Assembly (NCBI RefSeq): GCF_002940685.1
Contig: NZ_PNFP01000001.1
Coordinates: 186,001 to 250,000, forward strand
Source: Ensifer adhaerens
GTDB lineage: Bacteria; Pseudomonadota; Alphaproteobacteria; Rhizobiales; Rhizobiaceae
Direction of reading: 5' to 3'
Length of the DNA: 64,000 nt
Part shown: positions 52,555-61,566 of the stretch, one piece after another
Layout: the number at the start of each line of letters is the position of its first letter
Position numbering within the stretch: the first letter of the stretch is position 1
Notes under the pieces: generated by a model
What the model saw: the letters and a program-made list of their open reading frames with translations, nothing else
What the model was told of the DNA's origin: nothing
Database searches by the model: none
Translations under genes and position numbers: made by a program

Positions 52555-54117
52555 TTATTCCCACTCGATCGTGCCCGGCGGCTTCGAGGTGACGTCGTAG
52601 ACGACGCGGTTGATGCCGCGCACCTCGTTGATGATGCGCGTTGCCGCGCGGCCGAGGAATTCCATGTCGTAGTGGTAGAAGTCCGCCGTCATGCCGTCGA
52701 CCGAGGTGACGGCGCGAAGGGCGCAGACGAACTCGTAGGTGCGGCCGTCGCCCATGACGCCGACGGTCTGCACCGGCAGCAGCACGGCAAACGCCTGCCA
52801 GATGGCATCGTAGAGACCGGCCTTGCGGATCTCGTCGAGATAGATCGCATCGGCTTCGCGCAGGATCTCGAGCTTCTCGCGGGAGATGCCGCCCGGGCAG
52901 CGGATGGCAAGGCCCGGACCCGGGAAGGGGTGGCGGCCGATGAAGCTGTCGGGCAGGCCGAGTTCGCGGCCGAGCACGCGCACTTCGTCCTTGAAGAGTT
53001 CGCGCAGCGGCTCGACGAGCTGCATGTTCATGCGCTCCGGCAGGCCGCCGACATTGTGGTGCGACTTGATCGTCACCGACGGGCCGCCGGTGAAGGAAAC
53101 GCTTTCGATCACGTCGGGATAGAGCGTGCCCTGGGCGAGGAAGTCCGCGCCGCCGAGCTTCTTTGCCTCTTCCTCGAACACCTCGATGAAGAGCCGCCCG
53201 ATGATCTTGCGCTTGGTCTCGGGATCGCTTTGGCCCTCGAGTTCGCCGATGAAGCGGTCGGAGGCGTCGACGTGCAGGAGGTGCAGGTTGTAGTGCTCCT
53301 CGAACATCGCAACGACGTTCTTCGCCTCGTCCTTGCGCATCAGGCCGTGGTCGACGAGGATGCAGGTGAGCTGGTCGCCGACGGCCTCATGGATAAGCAG
53401 TGCCGCGACCGAGCTGTCGACGCCGCCCGAAAGCGCACAGATGACCTTCTTGTCGCCAACCTGCTTGCGGATCGCCTCGACCGCCTTGGCGCGATAGGCC
53501 GACATCGACCAGTCGCCCTTGATGCCGGCGATCTTGTGCACGAAGTTGGAAATCAGCTTGGCGCCGTCGGGCGTGTGCACCACTTCCGGGTGGAACTGCA
53601 CGGCGTAGTACTTGCGCTTCTCGTCGGCGATGAAGGCGAAGGGGGCGTTGGCCGAGGTCGCGACGACCTCGAATCCTTCGGGGATCGCGGTGACGCGGTC
53701 GCCATGCGACATCCAGACCTGATGGCGCGAGCCGACCGACCAGAGGCCTTCAAACAGCGGGCAGTCCTTCTCGACTTCCAGGAAGGCGCGGCCGAATTCG
53801 CGGTGGTGTCCGCTTTCGACCTTGCCGCCGAGCTGGGCGCACATGGTCTGCTGGCCATAGCAGATGCCGAAGACCGGAAGACCGGAATCGAAGATCACCT
53901 GGGCCGCGCGCGGCGAACCGATATCGAGTGTCGAGGCCGGGCTGCCGGAAAGGATCACCGCCTTGGGCTTCAGGCGCTGGAAGCCTTCTTCGGCCGACTG
54001 GAACGGTACGATTTCGCAGTAAACACCGGATTCGCGCACGCGGCGGGCGATGAGCTGCGTCACCTGGCTGCCGAAGTCGACGATGAGGACGGTGTCGGGA
54101 TGGGCTGTCTGGGTCAT
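52555..54117 (-). CDS. guaA: GMP synthase (glutamine-hydrolysing)
   Basis: A 520-residue two-domain enzyme. The class I glutamine amidotransferase domain (1-200) has the nucleophile in GICYGQQ and the HPE segment in QFHPEVVHT. The ATP pyrophosphatase domain carries the P-loop [12 protein letters not shown], and the C-terminal dimerisation domain ends in PPGTIEWE. It converts XMP to GMP in purine synthesis. All active-site elements are intact. Confidence 0.98.
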   Translation of the reverse strand: MTQTAHPDTVLIVDFGSQVTQLIARRVRESGVYCEIVPFQSAEEGFQRLKPKAVILSGSPASTLDIGSPRAAQVIFDSGLPVFGICYGQQTMCAQLGGKVESGHHREFGRAFLEVEKDCPLFEGLWSVGSRHQVWMSHGDRVTAIPEGFEVVATSANAPFAFIADEKRKYYAVQFHPEVVHTPDGAKLISNFVHKIAGIKGDWSMSAYRAKAVEAIRKQVGDKKVICALSGGVDSSVAALLIHEAVGDQLTCILVDHGLMRKDEAKNVVAMFEEHYNLHLLHVDASDRFIGELEGQSDPETKRKIIGRLFIEVFEEEAKKLGGADFLAQGTLYPDVIESVSFTGGPSVTIKSHHNVGGLPERMNMQLVEPLRELFKDEVRVLGRELGLPDSFIGRHPFPGPGLAIRCPGGISREKLEILREADAIYLDEIRKAGLYDAIWQAFAVLLPVQTVGVMGDGRTYEFVCALRAVTSVDGMTADFYHYDMEFLGRAATRIINEVRGINRVVYDVTSKPPGTIEWE

Positions 54118-54211
54118 TGGAAGCCTTCAAACAAGCTTGATCATGGCGAGCCTTTAATGAAAGCCCGCCATCAGCGCAACGATTACATTGCACCCCGACA
54201 ATCCCGGGGTT

Positions 54212-54850
54212 TCAGACCCGGATTTCGCCGGTCGAAACTGCATTCTCCAGCCGGTCGATCACGGCTGCAAGCTTCTCGTCGATGACATGGAGATATTCCG
54301 TCCAGTCGTTGACGTGCTTGAGTTCGGCCTTGCCGTCGGAAATGCCGCGCAGCGCAATCAGCGGCACGTCGAAGGACTGGCAGGCGCGAAGCACGGCGAA
54401 GGTCTCCATCTCGACCATGTCGGCGTCGATCGTATCATAGGTCGCGCCCGAGACGATGTTGGCGCCGGTCGAAAGCCGCGCTTGCGGAACACCGGGAACC
54501 TTAAGCGGCAGCGGCACCACGGCGGGCAGGTCGAGAAACGGCGTGCGACCCTTCTCGAAGCCGAGCGGCGAGGCGTCCATGTCGCGGTAGCCGACCGAGA
54601 CCGCCTGGTAGACTTCCGTCTGTTCGAGTTTAGCGGCACCGGCCGACCCGAGCGAAACGACGAGATCGGGCAGCGACCGCTCTGCCGCAAGTTCGGCGAG
54701 CGTGCGCGTCAGCACGACGGCGGCCTCGACCGGGCCGACGCCGGTCATCAGCGGCTTGATCCGTTGTTTCAGGTGCGGTCCGTATTCGGCGTCTACGGCC
54801 ATGACGTAGAGCACCCTGCGTCCGGCAACGTCCTTGATCCCGAAACTCAT
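54212..54850 (-). CDS. mtnN: 5'-methylthioadenosine/S-adenosylhomocysteine nucleosidase-type protein
   Basis: A 212-residue PNP/UDP-fold nucleosidase (VLYVMAVDAEYGPHLKQRIKPLMTGVGPVEAAVVLTRTLAE, SLGSAGAA, DMVEMETFAVLRACQSFDVPLIALRGISDGKAEL). The catalytic Asp lies in GISDG and the ribose-binding Glu in EMET. It recycles MTA and SAH, releasing adenine. The start overlaps the thioesterase stop by 4 bases. The protein is slightly shorter than E. coli MtnN (232). Confidence 0.9.
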   Translation of the reverse strand: MSFGIKDVAGRRVLYVMAVDAEYGPHLKQRIKPLMTGVGPVEAAVVLTRTLAELAAERSLPDLVVSLGSAGAAKLEQTEVYQAVSVGYRDMDASPLGFEKGRTPFLDLPAVVPLPLKVPGVPQARLSTGANIVSGATYDTIDADMVEMETFAVLRACQSFDVPLIALRGISDGKAELKHVNDWTEYLHVIDEKLAAVIDRLENAVSTGEIRV

Positions 54851-55299
54851 CCTTCGATCCCTTCGCGTCCGCGCACCACCATCATCGTTCCCGTCATCGA
54901 GGCGATCAGCTTGGCCGGCCCGTCGGAGCGGATCGCATAGCCGCGTCCGTCTGAGACGATGATCGTCGAACCGGGCTTCGTCACCTCGCCGCGAAACAGG
55001 AAACGCTCGCCGCGCCCCGGCGACAAGAGATTGACCTTGAACTCGATCGTCAGGATCGAGGCATCCGGGTCGATCACCGAATAGGCCGCATAGGTGCCGG
55101 CCGAATCCAGCGCCGCCGAGATCACGCCCGCATGCAGGAAGCCGTGCTGCTGCGTCAGCTTGTCGTCGAAGGGCAGTTCGATCTCGACCGTGCCCTGCTC
55201 GACCAGCGTCAGTTCGGCGCCGATCGTGCGCATGGCCGCCTGCCGCGCAAAGCTGTCGCGGATGCGCTTGCGGAAATCGGGGGGATCACGCTCGTCCAT
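54847..55299 (-). CDS. PaaI-type hotdog thioesterase
   Basis: A 150-residue hotdog-fold protein (GTVEIELPFDDKLTQQHGFLHAGVISAALDSAGTYAAYS); the HGFLHAGVISAALDSA segment has the PaaI/YbgC active-site pattern with Asp at the helix. It hydrolyses an acyl-CoA. It is translationally coupled to mtnN through a 4-base overlap, an unusual metabolic pairing. Confidence 0.9.
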   Translation of the reverse strand: MDERDPPDFRKRIRDSFARQAAMRTIGAELTLVEQGTVEIELPFDDKLTQQHGFLHAGVISAALDSAGTYAAYSVIDPDASILTIEFKVNLLSPGRGERFLFRGEVTKPGSTIIVSDGRGYAIRSDGPAKLIASMTGTMMVVRGREGIEG

Positions 55300-55376
55300 C
55301 AGTCCATGGGCCTTTTTTGTCGGGCGGCATCATTATGCACGGCGGAGAGTGGCACGGTCGTGAAGGTCGGACAAGT

Positions 55377-55829
55377 TCAATTCATGAGCAATATCGAGCT
55401 GTTGAGCACGGTCGCGAACGCCACCCAGGCGAAATAGGGCAGGAAGAGCAGCGCCGAAATGCGATCCCGCTGCCAGCTTGCGATGACGAATGCGGCAACC
55501 GCTATCAAGAGCGCGATGATCACGATCAGGGCCGAAGAGATGTCCTGCATGCCGAAGAACAGCGGCGACCAGAGGAAGTTGAGGATCATCTGCGCCAGCC
55601 AAAGACGCATGGCGGCGGTGTGGCGAAAAGCGAGAAACATCCGAGCGCCGACGACGCCGATCACCACGTAGAGGATCGACCAGACCGGGGCGAAGACCCA
55701 GTTGGGTGGGTTGAAGGTGGGTTTTGCCAGCGACTGGTACCATTCGCCGGGGATGTTGTTGGTGCCGATGAGAAGGCCGAGGCTAAGAACGGCGGCGATG
55801 AAGACGGTGTAGACGGCAGTTCTGTTCAT
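55377..55829 (-). CDS. tspO: TspO/MBR-family membrane protein
   Basis: A 150-residue five-helix protein with the TspO pattern (KPTFNPPNWVFAPVWSILYVVIGVVGARMFL, LWLAQMILNFLWSPLFFGMQDISSALIVI, LPYFAWVAFATVLNSSILLMN). It binds tetrapyrroles and cholesterol-like ligands; in Rhodobacter and Sinorhizobium it affects stress-responsive gene expression. ATG 55829; GTG 55838 is an alternative. Confidence 0.93.
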   Translation of the reverse strand: MNRTAVYTVFIAAVLSLGLLIGTNNIPGEWYQSLAKPTFNPPNWVFAPVWSILYVVIGVVGARMFLAFRHTAAMRLWLAQMILNFLWSPLFFGMQDISSALIVIIALLIAVAAFVIASWQRDRISALLFLPYFAWVAFATVLNSSILLMN

Positions 55830-55914
55830 TGCTGCCACAGATAGAACAGACTTTCAGGCTTTCCAGCAGTGGACGCTGTTTCGAAGCCGCGATGTGCCAC
55901 CTATATCATCTGCC

Positions 55915-56469
55915 ATGAAGACCATCCAACGCATCGACATCCGGCCGGCCGGCCCGGATGACATCATGATGATCGCCTCCGTTATCGTCGAAACCTGGCG
56001 ATCGACCTTCCACGGGCTGATTTCCGATGGCTTCCTCGACGCCATGACTGTCGAGGAACAGGCGCTGCGCCATGCAAGGCGCATGCGCATCGCCGACGTC
56101 TTCCATCTGGTCGCGGTGGACATGAGCAGCAACCGCGTGATCGGCTTTGCCAACTATGGCAAGGCGCGTTCGATGCCGCCGCGTTTCGATCGCGAACTCT
56201 ATGCGCTCTATATCCTCAAGGAGTTCCAAGGGGCTGGCATCGGTTCGGCGCTGGTGCGCAGCGTCGCTGGCCATTGCCGGGAGCTGGGCGGCAAGTCCCT
56301 GTTTGCCTGGGTGCTTTCCAGCAACCCGAACCGGGCCTTCTACGAGCATCTCGGTGCCGTCGCCGTCGGACAAGGGCAGGTCAGCCTCGGCGGCGAAAAT
56401 CAGGAGCAGACCGCCTACCGTTGGAACGACCTCGCCACACTTGCGGGCGAGGGCCGCCTTTCGGCCTGA
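55915..56469 (+). CDS. GNAT-family N-acetyltransferase
   Basis: A 184-residue acetyltransferase. The N-terminal part (IDIRPAGPDDIMMIASVIVETWRSTFHGLISDGFLD) is typical of the RimI/YesJ-like group, motif A is ELYALYILKEFQGAGIGSALVRSVAGHC and motif B is FAWVLSSNPNRAFYEHLGA. ATG 55915 begins the domain. Divergent from tspO; substrate unknown. Confidence 0.92.
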   Translation: MKTIQRIDIRPAGPDDIMMIASVIVETWRSTFHGLISDGFLDAMTVEEQALRHARRMRIADVFHLVAVDMSSNRVIGFANYGKARSMPPRFDRELYALYILKEFQGAGIGSALVRSVAGHCRELGGKSLFAWVLSSNPNRAFYEHLGAVAVGQGQVSLGGENQEQTAYRWNDLATLAGEGRLSA

Positions 56470-56511
56470 AGGGTGCACGCAAGACCGCGGCGGCTCCCGG
56501 TTGCGGTGCGC

Positions 56512-57603
56512 CTAGCGGCGGTCGAGCCGCACGATGTGCTGGTCCCAGGCGACGCGGCTCTGGCTATTCTTGAAGCGGCCGTCATAGGAGGACACCGCAA
56601 AGCCGTGATCGGCCGCGGCCACGCCGGCGGCGTCGGCGACGCGCTCCTCCTTCAGCACCGCGCCGGTTCGGGCATCGAGCGTCACGGCGACATTGCCCTT
56701 CGGGGAAGTCAGGCCGATCAACCCTTCGTTCCGGTTGACGGCGATGGCGCCGACATAGTTCGCCAGCGCTTCCGTTGTATCCTCGGGCAGCGACAGGAAT
56801 TTCAGATCCTCTCCTTCGGTGAAGGATCCGACGAGGGGCGGCAGGTCGTTGCGCGCGCCCTCGTATTGGCAGGCAAACCAGATCTCGCCCTTCGGGCCGA
56901 TATCGACATGGCGGGTCGACAGGCGGCTGAGGTCATCCGGCAGGCCGTGCTTCTGAACGAGCGCGCCGGTCGCGGTATCGACCAGCGTCAGGCTCGGCTC
57001 CATATGGTCGAGATTGAGCTTGGTGCGGCCGAAATCCGGATGGGTCTCGATGCCGCCATTGGCGATCGCAAGCAGGCGGCCGTCGGCTGTCAGCGTCATG
57101 TCGTGCGGGCCGATGCCATAGGTCGGGAACTCGCCGATGCGGGCAAATTTGTTGGTGCCGTCATAGATGCCGACCATGCCGCGATTGGTCGCAAAGTCGT
57201 TCTCCGTGGCGTAGAGCAGCTTGCCGTCGGCCGAAAAGCAGCCGTGGCCATAGAAATGGCGGCCCTCCGCCGCGGCAATAACAACAGGTTCGACCCTGCC
57301 GTCGGTCGCAAGGATCATCGCATAGGTGCCGGGCCGGCGGGCAAAGGCGACGGCCCGGCGCGTCACCGGCGAGTAGGCCATGCCGTGAGCGCGCGCGGGC
57401 AGCGCCGTGCGGTCGATGATCTCGCCCGCTTCCGTCAGCGTCGCAACGCCGTAGCTTCCGTCCTGTGCCATGAAGGCCGAGGCGAAGACCGCATCCGCCC
57501 TCGCAAGTGCAAAGGCGCGATCGGGCGCAAGGCTCGCCACCCAGGCCGCACCCGCCATCTTCAGGAAACTGCGCCGGTCGATCAGGTCTGTCGCGGCCCG
57601 CAT
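56512..57603 (-). CDS. DUF1513 protein with Tat signal
   Basis: A 363-residue exported protein. The twin-arginine motif DRRSFLKMAG near residue 9 predicts Tat export. The mature part is a beta-propeller-like repeat protein (HFYGHGCFSADGKLLYATEND, GIGPHDMTLTADGRLLAIANGG, RHVDIGPKGEIWFACQYEG) of the DUF1513 family. In many proteobacteria this gene ends a four-gene iron-linked operon (imelysin, di-heme DUF1111, imelysin, DUF1513). Here corA lies between it and the second imelysin gene. GGAGG precedes ATG 57603. Confidence 0.92.
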   Translation of the reverse strand: MRAATDLIDRRSFLKMAGAAWVASLAPDRAFALARADAVFASAFMAQDGSYGVATLTEAGEIIDRTALPARAHGMAYSPVTRRAVAFARRPGTYAMILATDGRVEPVVIAAAEGRHFYGHGCFSADGKLLYATENDFATNRGMVGIYDGTNKFARIGEFPTYGIGPHDMTLTADGRLLAIANGGIETHPDFGRTKLNLDHMEPSLTLVDTATGALVQKHGLPDDLSRLSTRHVDIGPKGEIWFACQYEGARNDLPPLVGSFTEGEDLKFLSLPEDTTEALANYVGAIAVNRNEGLIGLTSPKGNVAVTLDARTGAVLKEERVADAAGVAAADHGFAVSSYDGRFKNSQSRVAWDQHIVRLDRR

Positions 57604-57637
57604 GCCATGGCCTCCAGCCACAAGATTAATCGCGAGA

Positions 57638-57657
57638 CGGCGGCTCTTGCGCCGCCG
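57638..57657. repeat. Hairpin between corA and DUF1513 gene
   Basis: CGGCGGC-TCTTGC-GCCGCCG perfect 7-bp stem with no T-run, in the 76-base gap between the two same-strand genes. Confidence 0.6.
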
Positions 57658-57679
57658 CCTCGGCTTGCCATTCAAGCGT

Positions 57680-58669
57680 TCAGAGCCAGCCCCGCCGCTT
57701 GAAGTAGAAATAGGGCACGATCGCCGACATCACCATCAGCATCAGTGCCGCAGGGTAGCCGAACTGCCATTGCAGCTCCGGCATCACCTCGAAGTTCATG
57801 CCGTAGATCGAAGCGACCAGCGTCGGCGGCAGGAAGACGACGGCAGCGACCGAGAAGATCTTGATGATCTGGTTCTGCTCCAGATTGATGAGGCCGAGCG
57901 TCGCGTCGAGCAGGAAATTGATCTTGTTCGACAGGAACAGCGCGTGGTCGCCGAGTGAGGTCGCATCCCGCTGGATCAGCTTGATCCGCTGCCGGCTCTC
58001 CTTGGCCGCCTTGCGCGGGCCCATGCCCTCGAGCGCCACGTGATAGGCAACGAGCCGCCCGATGCTGACGAGGCTCTCGCGGATGACCGTCAAGAGATCG
58101 CCCTTCTGGCCGATCTGCTCGATCAGCGACTGCAGGTCGCGCGTCTTCTTGGTGGCGCTGGCATTGGTCTTGCGGAACACGTCCCGCGAAATGCCGTCGA
58201 CCTCGCTGCCGGCGCGTTCCAGCGCATCAGCGGTGCGGTCGATGATCGCTTCCAGCAGGCCGAGCATCACCAGTTCGCCGCTTTCGCAGATCTGGCCATT
58301 GGCCTTCTGGATGCGGTGGGAGAAGGTCTGGAACGGCTTCGGGTCGGCATGGCGCACGGTAACCAGCGTCGTGCCCTTGAGGATGAAGGTCACCGGCACC
58401 TTGACCGGGTAGTCGCTGTCGAGCTTGGCAGCCGCCGTCATCGTCATGAACTCGGCGCCGTTTTCCTGGTAGAGGCGGTCGGAAAGCTCGATCTCCTGCA
58501 TCTCGTCGCGGGTCGGGATCTCGATACCGAGCTGGCCCTCGACCAGGCGCGTTTCCTCAGGCGACGGATTGAGAAGGTCGTACCAGATGGCAGGGGTGGG
58601 CAGGGCGATGCCATCGAGCATGTCGACAAGCACGAGGTGGCTGTTCTGGCTTTTGAAGATGCGCAGCAT
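57680..58669 (-). CDS. corA: CorA-family magnesium/cobalt transporter
   Basis: A 329-residue CorA. A large cytosolic N-terminal domain with a long stalk helix is followed by two C-terminal membrane helices, the hallmark YGMNF pore motif in SIYGMNFEVMPEL, and a basic tail. It admits Mg2+ (and Co2+). GGAG 6 bases upstream supports ATG 58669. It sits between two parts of what is usually one iron-linked operon, with about 207 bases upstream and 76 downstream, so it probably has its own promoter. Confidence 0.95.
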   Translation of the reverse strand: MLRIFKSQNSHLVLVDMLDGIALPTPAIWYDLLNPSPEETRLVEGQLGIEIPTRDEMQEIELSDRLYQENGAEFMTMTAAAKLDSDYPVKVPVTFILKGTTLVTVRHADPKPFQTFSHRIQKANGQICESGELVMLGLLEAIIDRTADALERAGSEVDGISRDVFRKTNASATKKTRDLQSLIEQIGQKGDLLTVIRESLVSIGRLVAYHVALEGMGPRKAAKESRQRIKLIQRDATSLGDHALFLSNKINFLLDATLGLINLEQNQIIKIFSVAAVVFLPPTLVASIYGMNFEVMPELQWQFGYPAALMLMVMSAIVPYFYFKRRGWL

Positions 58670-58876
58670 ATTGGGCTCCATAGGGCGAGTCATCCGACCG
58701 CCTGAAGCCCTGATCAATCAGGACCGGACGGCCGTGAGCGTGAAGGCTCGACTTCGACTGTCGGGGTTCATTGTGAGTTGGTCCTTGTGGTGAAACGTGC
58801 CCGCGAGAGCGGACACGGGAAGCGCTTTGCGCCCAAAAATCGTCATTGTCAACACCCGGTCGAAGAGCCGGATTTC

Positions 58877-59989
58877 TCAATCGCCGTCGGCAAAGGAGAA
58901 GCCGGCACCAAGCCCGATCGCGCCGCCGAAATCCTTGTTCAGGCGGTCGAGCAGATCGTTGGTGTTGAGCGAGAGGAAGGCGAGCTTGGCGCGCTTGTTT
59001 TCATCGGCAAGCGCCTGATCGATCGGTCCGTCGATATTGCCGGCCATGCCGATCACCGACTTGAACACGAAGTCGGCGGAGCCGGCGACCGAGCGGCTGT
59101 CTTCCGGCAGCAGGCTCTGCATGTCGGCGACGTCGAACAGGGTCTTCAATCCCCGCACATTGCCGGCGATCGACGCCATGGTGTTGCCGGAGCGCCAGTA
59201 GATCGCGAGCTTCGGACGGCCCTTGTCGTCCGTGCCCTCGTAGAACGGCTTCAGCCGCTGGTCCTTCACCGTCTCGACGCCATGGACGAGAATGCCGAGA
59301 AGCTCGGTCGCCGCCTCGCGGCTGTCGCGAAACTCCGGATTGTCGGGGCCTGGATGTTTCCAGGCGGCCTGAACGCCGTCGGGCTTCTGCCAGGCGGCCA
59401 GGAACTCGTTGGCGATGGTGTCGAGGTTTTTGGTGATCGCCAGGCCGTAGCGGCAGCGGAAGTCGCCCTCCTTGCTCAGGAGCGTTTCGGCGCCCGTACC
59501 GTAGAGCACATATTCGAGCGCGCCCAACCCTTGCGCGGCGACGCTCTTGCCCTTGAGCCTGGCCTCGTCGGTGGCGCTTTCGTCCTTTTTCGAAAGGATC
59601 GCCTGCACCTGCTTCAGGCCCGTGCTCTTGCGGTCGGGATAAAAGAGGAAGCGTTCGAAGCGGTTCTGTTCGAGCGCCGGACCGAGCCTGACGATTTCGA
59701 TCGCCGACCAGGCGCCGACCAGGTCGGAAAACGCGCCTTGAGCGGTCTCGAGCGCCGGCTGCGACGGTGCAGCGCAAAGCTTGGCCGTCGCGGCGTTTGC
59801 GGCCGCCGCCTTCTCGGTGAGGTTGCGGTAGCCGGGGATGATGAAGGCCTCGACGGCCTTGGCCATGACCGTGGGCACGGCCGCTTCGTTGACGACGCGC
59901 GGCGAGAGCGCGCTTCCTTCCTGGGCCACGGCGGGGAGGGCGAAGGTGCTCAAGGCGAGCGCGAGGGCAAGTTTGCGTAGGTGAGGCAT
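58877..59989 (-). CDS. Second imelysin-family (M75-like) periplasmic protein
   Basis: A 370-residue exported protein (signal peptide to about residue 22, PAVAQ). The fold is imelysin-like, but at the GxHxxE position it reads G154-L-G156-A-L-E159 (AAQGLGALEYVLYG), so the His ligand is replaced by Gly while Glu is kept. Its ATG overlaps the DUF1111 stop by one base (TGATG), which indicates translational coupling. It is the third gene of the iron-linked operon; corA follows. Confidence 0.9.
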   Translation of the reverse strand: MPHLRKLALALALSTFALPAVAQEGSALSPRVVNEAAVPTVMAKAVEAFIIPGYRNLTEKAAAANAATAKLCAAPSQPALETAQGAFSDLVGAWSAIEIVRLGPALEQNRFERFLFYPDRKSTGLKQVQAILSKKDESATDEARLKGKSVAAQGLGALEYVLYGTGAETLLSKEGDFRCRYGLAITKNLDTIANEFLAAWQKPDGVQAAWKHPGPDNPEFRDSREAATELLGILVHGVETVKDQRLKPFYEGTDDKGRPKLAIYWRSGNTMASIAGNVRGLKTLFDVADMQSLLPEDSRSVAGSADFVFKSVIGMAGNIDGPIDQALADENKRAKLAFLSLNTNDLLDRLNKDFGGAIGLGAGFSFADGD

Positions 59990-61518
59990 CACAAAGACTC
60001 CAGGAAGGCAAGGAGATCGCGGCGATCGTCTGCGGCAAGGGCGGCAAAGGCGTCGCGGGCCTTTTGCCCCTCTCCCCCGTGCCAGAGGATCGCTTCGGTG
60101 AAATTGCGGGCGCGTCCGTCGTGCAGCAGGAAAGTGTGCCCGCTGACCGTCTTCGTCAAGCCGATGCCCCAGAGCGGCGGCGTGCGCCATTCGCGGCCGC
60201 TGGCAACGCCCACCTGCTGGCCGTCAGCGAGACCTTCGCCCATGTCGTGCAGCAGGAAATCTGAATAGGGCCAGATGAGCTGGAAGGACTGCGCCTTGTT
60301 GGCCGCATCCCGGCGCGTGACGAATTTCGGCATGTGGCAGCTGATGCAGCCAAGGTCGTTGAAGGCCTTCTTGCCGCGCAGCGTCTCAGTAAAGCTCGCC
60401 TTGCGCCGCGCCGGCACGGCAAGGTTCTCCGAGTAGAAGGTCACGAGGTTCAGCACCGGATCGGGTGCCTCGGTCGGTCCGAGACGCGCCTGCTCGCCGG
60501 TCGGCATCGTCAGGCATTTTTCCTGCGCTGCAGTGCAGTCGCCGTGCGGTCGGTCGGCGTCGGGAGAGGAAATGCCGATATCGGTCGCGAAGGCATCGGC
60601 GCTCTGCTGCCGCACGGTGGCGTTCTGCGCCTTCCAGCCGAAGCGCCCGAGCAGCAGCTTGCCGGTCCTTTGATCGCGCGCCAGCGCCGGTCGCCCGCTG
60701 ATGCCGTCCCTATTCGTATCGTCAGGATCGGCAAGCGCGAGGATATCCGCCTCGTGGATCGCCTCGATCAGACCGAGGCCAATCATCGGCTGTGCGACCC
60801 GGGGCGACAGTGTCGTTTCAGGATCGAGCGGACCATAGGCGAGGTCTGCGACGGAATAGCTGGGCCGGCGCAGAGATGCGGTTTCGCCGTCGGGGAAGGT
60901 GAAGGGCTCTTCGGTGTAGCTGACCTTCAGATGGCCTTCGGCGGCAAGGCCGGGCACGGCGCTGTCCTGAAGCTGGGCGCCATAAACAGGGTCGCCGAAG
61001 TTCACCACCTCGTGCGCCGCAACCATCCGGCGCTCCTCGTCGTCGCGGGGCGGCCGCGCCAGGCGGAAGAACATCGAGGTCGTATCGGCGGCACCCTCGG
61101 GCGGGCGCCCGCGCCCGTCCTTCAGGTGACAGCTCTGGCAGGCTCGGGCGTTGTAGAGCGGGCCGAGCCCGTCGGAGGCCTGGGTCGAGGACGGGGAGGA
61201 AACCCAAAGCTTGCGAAAGAGCGCGTTGCCGAGCTTGAAGCCCTCTTCCTCCTGGAAGGTCAGGTTGGCCGAGAATTGCGAGAAACTGTCGGCATTGACG
61301 GGCGCGATCGAGGTGGCAGCACCGCCGGACATGGCTTCGAAGGTTTCCGCCTTGGAAAAATCCGTCGCCGGCCGCGTCACCGCTGCGACGCGGTTGCGGT
61401 CCTTGCTGTCGAGGTCGGTGCGCGTGGTTGCAAGATCGTCGCCGGCCGCAGCGGGCAAGGCAAGAAAGAGTGCCTGGGCGAGAAGCAGCACAGGAAGGCG
61501 AGATGCGCCAGGTTTCAT
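59989..61518 (-). CDS. Di-heme cytochrome c-type oxidoreductase (DUF1111)
   Basis: A 509-residue exported protein with a signal peptide (LPAAAG, residue 26). Two heme-binding motifs are seen: C127-QS-C130-H131 in NARACQSCHLKDGRG and a second, CISCHMPKF, near residue 390. This is the family annotated di-heme oxidoreductase or thiol oxidoreductase, regularly encoded between two imelysin genes. It may handle iron redox chemistry in the periplasm; this is inferred from context. ATG 61518 is chosen (GTG 61539 is possible). Confidence 0.92.
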   Translation of the reverse strand: MKPGASRLPVLLLAQALFLALPAAAGDDLATTRTDLDSKDRNRVAAVTRPATDFSKAETFEAMSGGAATSIAPVNADSFSQFSANLTFQEEEGFKLGNALFRKLWVSSPSSTQASDGLGPLYNARACQSCHLKDGRGRPPEGAADTTSMFFRLARPPRDDEERRMVAAHEVVNFGDPVYGAQLQDSAVPGLAAEGHLKVSYTEEPFTFPDGETASLRRPSYSVADLAYGPLDPETTLSPRVAQPMIGLGLIEAIHEADILALADPDDTNRDGISGRPALARDQRTGKLLLGRFGWKAQNATVRQQSADAFATDIGISSPDADRPHGDCTAAQEKCLTMPTGEQARLGPTEAPDPVLNLVTFYSENLAVPARRKASFTETLRGKKAFNDLGCISCHMPKFVTRRDAANKAQSFQLIWPYSDFLLHDMGEGLADGQQVGVASGREWRTPPLWGIGLTKTVSGHTFLLHDGRARNFTEAILWHGGEGQKARDAFAALAADDRRDLLAFLESL

Positions 61519-61566
61519 CCGTTTAGGATCGGGCCGCACCGGTTGGGAGCGGCCCGCCTTTTCAGC

